Part shown: one piece after another, positions 52,622 through 60,949 of the stretch
How positions within the stretch are numbered: the first letter of the stretch is position 1
How the letters are laid out: every line of letters starts with the position of its first letter
NCBI GenBank assembly: GCA_035633255.1
Contig: DASQFD010000019.1
Span: 1-64,000 of the forward strand
Direction of reading: 5' to 3'
Origin: DASQFD01 sp035633255
Lineage (GTDB): Bacteria; Actinomycetota; Actinomycetes; Actinomycetales; Dermatophilaceae
Length of the DNA: 64,000 nucleotides
The notes under the pieces: generated by a model
Seen by the model: only the letters and a program-made list of their open reading frames with translations
Told to the model about the DNA's origin: nothing
The model's database searches: none
Position numbers and translations under genes: made by a program

Positions 52622-52640
52622 GCCGGCGCGCACCCTCAGC
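52617..52640. terminator. hairpin between the DUF4191 and RDD genes
   Basis: GCTGAG (52617-52622) pairs with CTCAGC (52635-52640) around a 12-base loop. Each arm holds one gene's stop codon. Confidence 0.5.
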
Positions 52641-53139
52641 CCCGGACGATCACCGTCCCGGCCACCCGGTCGTGCAGGCCGATCCCGTCGCTGTCGCTGA
52701 GCACCGCCGGAACGAAGAGGCACAGCAGGCCGGTGCGGACCAGCACCTGGAGCGGGAAGAACCCCGGCCGCAGCGGCCGGACCCGCAGTCCCACCAGGCG
52801 GTGCCCCACGGTCGTGCCGAGCGTCGAGACCAGGAGCAGGTTCTCCACCGCGAACACCCCGAGCGGCGCGAACGACGCCGCCCCCCCGCTGCCGATCGGC
52901 ACACCGAGCACCCCGATGGCGATGAGCTGGCACAGCATCCAGTCCACGAACACGGCGACGGCGCGCCGCCCGAAGGTCGCGACCGACCCGGGACCGGCGG
53001 CCGGCAGACCGAGGCGCTGGCCGGCATACCCCTGCTCCTGCGGGCCTCCGTCGGAGGCCGGCCCGGGGCTGCTGGTGACCACGGGAGCACTGTATGCCGT
53101 GCCGCCGCCGTTCCACTTATCGGTCGTCCCGTCTCGCAT
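52636..53139 (-). CDS. RDD-family membrane protein
   Basis: 167 residues, ATG 53139. After a 50-residue soluble leader it has the RDD signature: GRRAVAVFVDWMLCQLIAIGVLG (Arg and Asp), a central hydrophobic segment, GTTVGHRLVGLRVRPL, and a third helix; the tail has SDGIGLHDRVAGTVIVR. Small three-helix proteins of unknown transport or envelope role. Counterpart of Rv2219A. Divergent from glnA. Confidence 0.88.
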   Translation of the reverse strand: MRDGTTDKWNGGGTAYSAPVVTSSPGPASDGGPQEQGYAGQRLGLPAAGPGSVATFGRRAVAVFVDWMLCQLIAIGVLGVPIGSGGAASFAPLGVFAVENLLLVSTLGTTVGHRLVGLRVRPLRPGFFPLQVLVRTGLLCLFVPAVLSDSDGIGLHDRVAGTVIVRG

Positions 53140-53158
53140 GGTGAGACGCCGCGCCTGC

Positions 53159-53196
53159 GTAACACCGCAGAAACACCCGGGTCACGGACGGGAAAC
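53159..53196 (+). promoter_or_regulatory. GlnR box upstream of glnA
   Basis: GTAAC-N6-GAAAC-N6-GTCAC-N6-GAAAC with exact six-base spacers, which matches the full four-element actinobacterial GlnR consensus (gTnAC-n6-GaAAC, twice). It ends 11 bases before a TAGGGT -10 element (53207-53212), a position suited to activation of glnA under nitrogen limitation. Confidence 0.85.
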
Positions 53197-53272
53197 CGCC
53201 GATCCCTAGGGTCGGGACCGAGCGCCGGCCGTCCCGAGCCCGGCGCGCTCCACCCTCTACGAGGAGGCCCGC

Positions 53273-54697
<1,425 letters not shown>

Positions 54698-54728
54698 TCC
54701 GGGGGTTTCCGACCGCTGTCATCTGTCG

Positions 54729-54795
54729 CCGAGAACGGCGGCTGACCTGCGGAATCGTCTTCGGGCGTCTTCCCGCGTCAGCCGCCGTTCTTCGG
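54729..54795. repeat. long inverted repeat (15+ bp arms) downstream of glnA
   Basis: AGAACGGCGGCTGAC within 54729-54746 is the exact reverse complement of GTCAGCCGCCGTTCT within 54777-54795; outside that, CCG/CGG continues the pairing after a one-base bulge. Loop about 30 bases. A terminator, or the trace of a small mobile element. Confidence 0.75.
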
Positions 54796-55019
54796 TGGTC
54801 TGCGCGCCCCAGCGCGGCCCCAGCGCAGCCCTGGCGCGGCGCCAGCGCGGCGCCAGAACGAGCCCGCAGCAGCCGGATCGGGGCGCACACCTGCACGGCA
54901 CGGCACTCCCCGTCCACCCCCCCGACGAGCGTGTCGCGGTCACTCCCGGCGGCGTCCACGGCAGCAGCGAACGGGACCCGTGGGACGAGCCCGCCCCCGC
55001 AGGGGGTGGCTCGGAGGTC

Positions 55020-55057
55020 GTCAAGCCCGTTGATGATTTCGTCAAGCGGGTTGACGA
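55020..55057. promoter_or_regulatory. 21-bp-spaced direct repeats, candidate HigA operator
   Basis: GTCAAGCCCGTTGATGA (55020-55036) and GTCAAGCGGGTTGACGA (55041-55057) match at 14 of 17 positions and start 21 bases apart, two helical turns. The second copy contains the dyad GTCAA-N5-TTGAC. They sit at the start of the HigA-like frame. Confidence 0.35.
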
Positions 55058-55341
55058 GTCCGACAGCACCCCCTCGTCCCCCGAGCCTGCGGCCGCGCCA
55101 CCTTCGGCTGCGGCGGCGGGCGGACCGGCTCGCCCGGGCCACCGGGCTCCCCCAGACCCGGATCGGCGAGATCGTCCGAGGCAAGCGGGCCATCACCACC
55201 GACACCGCCCTGCGCCTGCTCAAGTCCCTCGGTGTCGACGACCGGTTCTGGATCAACCTCCAGACCGACGACGACCTCGAAGTCGAACGCGACCTCCACG
55301 GCGACGAACTGGCCAAGGTCACCGCTCTGGTGGCGCGCTGA
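55033..55341 (+). pseudogene. HigA-like antitoxin remnant
   Basis: 102-residue frame. The C-terminal two-thirds is a clear XRE/HigA antidote: RLARATGLPQTRIGEIVRGKRAITTDTALRLLKSLGVDDRFWINLQTDDDLEVERDLHGDELAKV. The N-terminal 35 residues are Pro/Arg-rich and lack the usual HPGE start, so the 5' part is lost or shifted. No HigB-like toxin is found before or after. Likely a decayed module carried by the 741-bp insert. Confidence 0.65.
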
Positions 55342-55438
55342 GACTCGGCACACGGAGGCCCACCGCGGCCCCAGAGCGAGCGAGAACCGCGTTTGCGCAG
55401 GTCAGCACGTGTCGCCCAGTCACTACCTCGACATCTGA

Positions 55439-55667
55439 GCGGACACCAGGGCCGCTGCCGACTGCAGCAGCACGGCCTCTGGCGGACCCTGCCCGGCCCG
55501 GCCCGCAGGAGGGGCGCATCCGGCGTGCCGGGTGCGCCCCTCCACCACCCGCGACTCCTCACCGCGACGTCCCGGTGGCGACGGAGTAGCGTCGCGTCCC
55601 CACCGACGGTGGCCGGCGCCCAGACCCGTGAGCCTCGGCCGACCGCTCGGGGCCTGAGGGGGGCGAC
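55439..55667. other. noncoding region between the insert and the M1 peptidase remnant
   Basis: No credible gene; it contains the strong hairpin at 55508-55543, which may be the original glnA terminator. Confidence 0.5.
55508..55543. terminator. 36-base hairpin, possible original glnA terminator
   Basis: GGAGGGGCGCA (55508-55518) pairs with TGCGCCCCTCC (55533-55543), and inside it CCGGC pairs with GCCGG around a GT; the one break between the two stems is a T-G wobble in RNA. It lies 70 bases after the second copy of the glnA 3' end. Confidence 0.6.
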
Positions 55668-57233
55668 ATGCCACGACTCACGCGTGTCGCCACGACAATC
55701 CTTGCCGTCCTCGCGACCGGAGGAGCCGCCCTTCCGGGGGCGGCTGCGGCGGGACCGGCTGGTGCGCCCGCCGGTGCGTCCTCCGGAGCGCCCTCCGCTG
55801 CACCCGCCGGGGCGGACCGCGGCCGGCACGGACCACGCTTCACCGCCGGTGCGCTCGGGACTGGCGACACGTACTTCCCGTATGCCGGTGCCGGCGGCTA
55901 CGACGTGCGTCACTACGGCCTCGAGCTGAGATACGCGCCGCCGGCCGCCGCACCCGCGCCCCTGGAGGGCCGGCTGGACGGCACGGCCACCCTCGACCTC
56001 GTGGCGACCCAGGACCTCGACCGCCTCAGCCTCGACCTGCGCGGACTGGACGTCACGGCGCTCACGGTGGACGGTCGGCCCGCCCGCGAGGTCACCGCCC
56101 CCGCGGCCGGCGCCGCGGTGGAGGGCGCCGCCTACTGGCAGTCCCAGCACGACGGCGACCGGATCTGGGAGCTGACGGTCCAGCCACGCCCCAAGCTCAA
56201 GCGCGGCACCCCGGTCCGGCTGGTCGTCACCTACGGAGGACGGACCACCCGCCCCACCGACATCGAGGACGCGCTGTACGGCTGGGTCACGACCCGCGAC
56301 GGCGCCATGGTCGCCAACGAGCCGGACGCGGCGATGACCTGGTACCCGGTGAGCGACCACCCCTCGGACAAGGCCACGTACGACATCGCCGTCACCGTCC
56401 CGCAGGGCAAGGTGGCCGTGGCCAACGGCCTCCCGTCCGGCCCACCGACGACGAGGGACGGCTGGACGCGCTGGGCCTGGCACGCCCCGGACCCGATGGC
56501 GAGCTACCTCTCCACGGCATCGGTCGGTGACTACACGCTCACCACCTCGCGGTCACCGGACGGCATACCCGTCCTGGACGCGGTGGACGACGCGCTGACC
56601 CCCGCCAACCTCGCCACCACCCGCGCGGCCCTGGCCAGGCAGGGCGACATGGTCGACTTCTTCGCCCGCACCTTCACGCCCTAGCCGTTCGTCGCGGCCG
56701 GCGCGATCGTCGACGACGACACCATCGGCTACGCCCTGGAGACGCAGACCCGGCCGATCTACGGCCGGGTCGCCCGGGAGGGGACGGTGGCCCACGAGCT
56801 GGCGCACCAGTGGTTCGGTGACGCGGTGAGCCCGGCCCGGTGGCGCGACATCTGGCTCAACGAGGGGTGGGCGACCTACTGCTCCTGGCTGTGGTCCGAG
56901 CACGCCGGCCGCACGACGGCCCGGGAGTCCTTCGAGGACGTCCTGGCGATCCCCGCGGACGACGACTTCTGGTCCCTCGACATCTCCGACCCGACGCCGC
57001 TCGGCCTCCTCGACGACGCGGTGTACGACCGTGGGGCTGCGGCGCTGCACGCGCTGCGGTTGGAGGTCGGCGACGCCGCCTTCTTCGCCGGGGCCCGGCT
57101 GTGGCTCACCCGCTACGACGACCGGTCGGCCACGACGGAGCAGTTCGAGCGGGTTTACGAGCAGGTGTCCGGCCGCGACCTCGGCGCCTTCTTCGACACC
57201 TGGCTGCGGACGCCTGCGCGCCCCGCGACCTAG
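55668..57233 (+). pseudogene. secreted M1-family aminopeptidase interrupted by one TAG
   Basis: ATG 55668 begins a signal peptide (TRVATTILAVLATGGAALPGAAAA) and an M1 N-terminal beta domain; the frame stops with TAG at 56682-56684 in ARTFTP-stop-PFVAAGAIVDDD, then continues in the same frame to 57233 with the catalytic HELAHQWFGD and WLNEGWATYCSWLW zinc region. Relatives have a Tyr (PYPF) at the stop, so TAC or TAT changed to TAG. Combined length, 521 codons, suits this group. No other defect is seen. Upstream half alone lacks the zinc site. Sequencing error is the main alternative. Confidence 0.85.
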
Positions 57234-57332
57234 CCGAGGCGGCACTCCCGCCCCACCGGTCCCGCTCGCCGAGGGCCGGTCCGGCCGGGTGAGGCAGGTG
57301 TCCGGGACCGCCCCGGTGGGTATGGCCGGCCC

Positions 57333-57864
57333 ATGGCCACGACGTCCCCACCCCGCCTGTCCCCCTCCGGCACCGCCCGTATCCGTCGAAGGCGCCGGGC
57401 CTGCTCTTCGGCCTGGGGCTCGGCGGCTTCGTCGACGGCATCGTCCTGCACCAGATCCTGCAGTGGCACCACATGGTCAGCGACGTGGCGGACTTTCCGA
57501 TGACCACCGTGGCCGGGCTGGAGGTCAACACCCTCGCGGACGGCTTCTTCCACGTCGGCACGTGGGTGCTGGTCCTCGCGGCGTCGCTGCTGACCCTCGT
57601 CTCGTGGCGCCGCGGCGCCGCGGCGACCTGGCGCCGAGCTGGCCCTTCCACCTCGGGCTGCTGCTCACGGGCTGGGGCGTCTTCAACCTGGTCGAGGGCC
57701 TGGTGAACCACCAGCTCCTCGGCATCCACCACGTCCGTGACGACCTCGGCGCACCGCTCTCGTGGGACATCGGCTTCCTGGGCTTCGGTGCGCTGCTCGT
57801 CGTCGCCGGGTGGGCGCTGCACCAGCGGGGGGCCCGGACGCTGCAGCAGCGCGCGGCTCGCTAG
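57333..57864 (+). pseudogene. DUF2243 membrane protein, frameshifted
   Basis: The DUF2243 family pattern is split over frames. KAPGLLFGLGLGGFVDGIVLHQILQWHHM, DFPMTTVAGLEVNTLADGFFHVGTWVLVLAASLLTL is read in one frame from about 57389; RGDLAPSWPFHLGLLLTGWGVFNLVEGLVNHQLLGIHHVRDDLGAPLSWDIGFLGFGALLVVAGWALH in another, to 57864. The shift is explained by a tandem duplication of GCGCCGCG (57607-57622). The ATG at 57333 is in a third frame, so a second lesion or a different start is likely. Four helices are expected in the intact protein. Confidence 0.8.
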
Positions 57865-58607
57865 AACCCGCCGAAGTCACCACCACCGAAGTCACCACCA
57901 CCGAAGTCACCACCGCCGAAGCCGCCCCCACCGAGGTCGCCACCGGCGGCGTAGTCCCCGCCGCCCTCGCCGCCGCCCTCGCCGCCGCCCTCGCCGCCGC
58001 CGCCGTCACCGGCCTCCTGTGCCTCCGGCGAGGTGGCGTAGCCGGCGAAGAGCGTGTTGGCGATCGCTGAGCCGATGACCACCCCCGCGACGGTGCCCAT
58101 CATCGAGCCCATGACGGTCCCGCCCATGCCCATCCCTTGGCCCATCCCCGGGCCGGGCCGCGTCCCCCCACCGCCGAACGAGCCGCGCCCGAGCGTGCTC
58201 TGCAGGTAGCCCGGCTGACGCATCTCCGCACGGGTGGCCGCCCGCGCGAGGTCCTCGGGGGCGTCCGAGCGGACCTGCTCACCCTCGGGCAGGCTGCTGC
58301 CCAGCTCGGTCAGGAGCTGGCGGCGCTGCTCCGGCGTCAGCCGGGCGAACGCCTCCGTGTGCACCGCCTCGAGCTGCTCCGGCGAGGCGGTCCGAAGCAG
58401 GTACCGGTAGCGCGCCACCGCACGCTCGTCCTCCGATGGCGCCCCCGGGGACCGACCCGACCCGTCGGGGAACGGCGACGGGGCCGGCGCCGGTCCGGCA
58501 TACGGCGGCGCTCCGGCATACGGCGGCGTTCCGGCATACGGCGGGGAGGAGGCCGACCGGGCGGCGCGGTCGGGACTGCGGCCCAGCAGCCAGTCGAGCA
58601 AGCCCAT
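57861..58607 (-). CDS. Gly-rich hypothetical protein with glycine-zipper segment
   Basis: 248 residues from ATG 58607. Order: short start (GLLDWLLGRSPD); three PYAG repeats in a Pro-rich stretch; an acidic/helical domain (ERAVARYRYLLRTASPEQLEAVHTEAFARLTPEQRRQLLTEL); a hydrophobic glycine-zipper (GMGMGGTVMGSMMGTVAGVVIGSAIANTLFAGY) that could span a membrane; and a C-terminus of Gly/Glu then GGGDF repeats. Similar layouts are seen in unannotated actinobacterial proteins. Its stop overlaps the DUF2243 remnant's TAG (CTAG). Function unknown. Confidence 0.68.
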   Translation of the reverse strand: MGLLDWLLGRSPDRAARSASSPPYAGTPPYAGAPPYAGPAPAPSPFPDGSGRSPGAPSEDERAVARYRYLLRTASPEQLEAVHTEAFARLTPEQRRQLLTELGSSLPEGEQVRSDAPEDLARAATRAEMRQPGYLQSTLGRGSFGGGGTRPGPGMGQGMGMGGTVMGSMMGTVAGVVIGSAIANTLFAGYATSPEAQEAGDGGGGEGGGEGGGEGGGDYAAGGDLGGGGFGGGDFGGGDFGGGDFGGF

Positions 58608-58815
58608 GCCGGACCACGTCCTTCGTGCGGGGCGACCCGGCGGGCCGCCAGGACGCCACCTTGCCCCGAGACCGGGTCCGCGGGCAATCCCCCGAACGGG
58701 TCGCGAGGGCGCCGGCGGACATCGACTTGGCCGCAGGGGTGGCGCAGGGACCACCGGACCCGCCACCATGTCACCTCACCGGGTCCACGCCCGGTGTGGA
58801 CGACCACCTGCCCGT

Positions 58816-58884
58816 CAGCCCAGCCCAGCCCAGCCCAGCCGAGCCCGGCCGAGCCCAGCCGAGCCCGGCCGAGCCCGGCCGAGA
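58816..58884. repeat. simple repeat of CAGCC/GAGCC/CGGCC pentamers
   Basis: About 13 pentamers in a row, first five CAGCC, then alternating GAGCC with CGGCC or CAGCC, giving a 10-bp superperiod. Confidence 0.85.
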
Positions 58885-58988
58885 CCCACCCAGACCAGAC
58901 CAGAGCCACGCCGGGGACCGGCGCGGCCGCACCCGAGGAGGCCGCCGTGGGTTACTCGCCGGTTCTACCCGCCAGTAGCCCATAGAGT

Positions 58989-59009
58989 GGCGTACTACAC
59001 GCCGTAGTA
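58989..59009 (+). promoter_or_regulatory. overlapping dyads, candidate operator of etfBAD
   Basis: GGCGT-ACTAC-ACGCC (58989-59003) overlaps TACTAC-ACGCC-GTAGTA (58993-59009). Both are perfect. Located 110 bases before etfB; suggestive of a TetR/FadR-like repressor site or an RNA switch between two folds. Confidence 0.4.
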
Positions 59010-59118
59010 GAGGGTTAGGGGAGGCGGACTCCACACCACACCGCGTAGCGTCACACCACAACGAGCCGAATCCTGCAGGGTCTCCAGTGCCCTGCCCCAG
59101 GCAGCGAAGGCAGGCAGC

Positions 59119-59898
59119 ATGAAGATCGTCGTCCTCGTCAAGTACGTCCCCGAGCCCACCGCCGTCTGGCGTTTCGCCGACGACCGGACGCTCGACCGGG
59201 CGGCCGTGGCGGGCCGGCTCTCCGAACTGGACGAGTACGCCGTCGAGCAGGCGGTGCGGCTCGTCGAGGGCGGCCTGGACGCCGAGGTCACCTACCTGAC
59301 CGTCGGCCCGGCCGGCGCGAAGGACGGGCTGCTCAAGGCCCTGGCCATCGGCGGCGACAAGGCCGTGCACGTCGTCGACGACGCCGTCCACGGGTCGTGC
59401 GCGCTCTCCACCTCGCTGGTGCTCGCCAAGGCCCTGGAACGGGTCGGCTTCGACCTCGTCCTCGCCGGGATGGCGTCCACCGACGCCGAGATGTCCGTGG
59501 TCCCCTCGATGGTGGCCGACCGGCTCGGGGTCAACCAGGCGACGTTCGCCGGGGCCCTGGCCGTCGACGGCGGCAGCGTCAGCATCACCCGCGAGACCGA
59601 CGCGGCCGTCGAGCAGGTCACCACCGCACTGCCCGCCGTGGTCAGCGTCACCGACCAGACCGACGAGGCGCGCTACCCCGCCTTCCGGGCGATCATGATG
59701 GCCAAGAAGAAGCCCATCGAGACGCTCTCGCTCGCCGACATCGGCGTCGAGCCGGCAGCCGTGGGCCTGGCGGCGTCGTCCACCCGCATCCTCGACATCG
59801 CCCCCGCCCCGACCCGCACCGCGGGCACGGTCGTCGTCGACGACGGCACCGGAGCCGCGCAGCTGGCCGACTTCCTCACCGCCCGGGGCGCGCTCTGA
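59119..59898 (+). CDS. etfB: electron transfer flavoprotein beta subunit
   Basis: 259 residues. ETF-beta family: MKIVVLVKYVPEPTAVWRF, LDEYAVEQAVRLVEGGLDAEVTYLTVGPAGAKDGLLKALAIGGDKAVHV, DLVLAGMASTDAEMSVVPSMVADRLG, and the C-terminal recognition/AMP region (RYPAFRAIMMAKKKPIETLSLADIGV) that contacts acyl-CoA dehydrogenases. Takes electrons from acyl-CoA dehydrogenases. First gene of etfB-etfA-etfD-acd. Confidence 0.96.
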   Translation: MKIVVLVKYVPEPTAVWRFADDRTLDRAAVAGRLSELDEYAVEQAVRLVEGGLDAEVTYLTVGPAGAKDGLLKALAIGGDKAVHVVDDAVHGSCALSTSLVLAKALERVGFDLVLAGMASTDAEMSVVPSMVADRLGVNQATFAGALAVDGGSVSITRETDAAVEQVTTALPAVVSVTDQTDEARYPAFRAIMMAKKKPIETLSLADIGVEPAAVGLAASSTRILDIAPAPTRTAGTVVVDDGTGAAQLADFLTARGAL

Positions 59899-59946
59899 CC
59901 CTGATCCGCCGACTCTCGCCGACCCCCATCCACTAGGAGCCCTCCG

Positions 59947-60912
59947 TTGCCCGAGATCATCGTCCTCGCCGAGACGACACCGACCGGCGTCCGCAAGGCC
60001 ACGCTCGAGCTGCTCACCCTGGCCCGCGGCCTCGGCGAGCCGTCCGCGGTGCTGTGCGGCGAGCCGACCGACGAGGTCGTGGCCGCCCTCGGTGAGTACG
60101 GCGCCAGCACCGTGTATGCCGTGACCGCACCCGAGCTCGAGCAGTTCCTGTCCCTGCCCAAGGCCGAGGCCGTGGTCGCCGTCGCCGAGAAGGCCTCCCC
60201 CGCCGCGGTGCTCGTCACCTCCGGCCCGGAGGGCAAGGACGTCGCGGCGCGGGTCGCCGTCCGCCTCGACTCCGGGATCATCACGGACGCGGTCGACATC
60301 TCCGCCGACGGCAGCGGCGCCCTCATCGCGACCCAGTCGGTCGTGGCCGGCACCTTCCACGTCCGCTCCCAGGTCGTCAAGGGCACCCCCGTCATCACGG
60401 TGCGGCCCAACGCCGTCAGCGCCGAGCCGGCGCCGGTCGAGCCGCGGGTCGAGACCCTGGAGGTCGCCTTCAGTGACCGCGCCAAGGGCGCGGCCGTCAC
60501 CTCCCGGACCCCCAAGGGCGGCACCGGCCGACCCGACCTCGCCGACGCCGCCGTCGTCGTCGCCGGTGGCCGCGGGGTGGGCTCGGAGGAGGGCTTCGAG
60601 GTCATCGGCAGGCTCGCGGACCTCCTCGGCGGCGCCGTCGGGGCGACCCGGGCGGTCAGCGACCTGAAGTGGGCGCCGCACGAGCTGCAGATCGGCCAGA
60701 CCGGCAAGACGGTCGCGCCGACCCTGTACGTCGCCGCCGGCGTCTCCGGTGCCATCCAGCACCGGGCGGGCATGCAGTCCAGCAAGACGATCGTCGCCGT
60801 GAACAAGGACCCCAAGGCACCCATCTTCCAGATCGCCGACTTCGGCGTGGTGGGCGACCTGCACAGCGTCATCCCGGCCCTCATCGACGAGGTGTCCAAG
60901 CGCAAGGGCTGA
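59947..60912 (+). CDS. etfA: electron transfer flavoprotein alpha subunit
   Basis: 321 residues, TTG start with AGGAG upstream. The FAD-binding domain is complete: VVVAGGRGVGSEEGFEVIGRLADLLGGAVGATRAVSD, ELQIGQTGKTVAPTLYVAAGVSGAIQHRAGMQSSKTIVAVNKDPKAPIFQIADFGVVGDLHSVIPALIDE, including the S/T and H that contact the flavin. With EtfB it passes electrons to EtfD. 48 bases after etfB. Confidence 0.97.
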   Translation: MPEIIVLAETTPTGVRKATLELLTLARGLGEPSAVLCGEPTDEVVAALGEYGASTVYAVTAPELEQFLSLPKAEAVVAVAEKASPAAVLVTSGPEGKDVAARVAVRLDSGIITDAVDISADGSGALIATQSVVAGTFHVRSQVVKGTPVITVRPNAVSAEPAPVEPRVETLEVAFSDRAKGAAVTSRTPKGGTGRPDLADAAVVVAGGRGVGSEEGFEVIGRLADLLGGAVGATRAVSDLKWAPHELQIGQTGKTVAPTLYVAAGVSGAIQHRAGMQSSKTIVAVNKDPKAPIFQIADFGVVGDLHSVIPALIDEVSKRKG

Positions 60913-60929
60913 ACCCCCCTCGGGGGCCA

Positions 60930-60947
60930 ATCACCAAGGAGGGTGAT
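60930..60947 (+). promoter_or_regulatory. hairpin presenting the etfD ribosome-binding site in its loop
   Basis: ATCACC (60930-60935) pairs with GGTGAT (60942-60947); the six-base loop is AAGGAG, part of the Shine-Dalgarno. The ATG is at 60950. A weaker CCCCC/GGGGG pair lies just upstream (60914-60926). Confidence 0.5.
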
Positions 60948-60949
60948 CG

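Larger units (their letters stand above)
58608..59118. other. 511-bp intergenic region upstream of etfB
   Basis: No gene with homology. Contains the 5/10-bp repeat at 58816-58884 and overlapping dyads at 58989-59009; the latter are the only A/T-richer spot and the likely promoter/operator zone for etfBAD. Confidence 0.55.

Noticed and set aside
55393..55929. 178-residue frame over the M1 gene start
   Set aside because: Shadow of the signal peptide and N-terminal domain; low-complexity Arg/Pro.
58816..58884. Pentamer repeat as a possible origin or iteron array
   Set aside because: Simple-sequence character, no DnaA boxes and no replication gene nearby.
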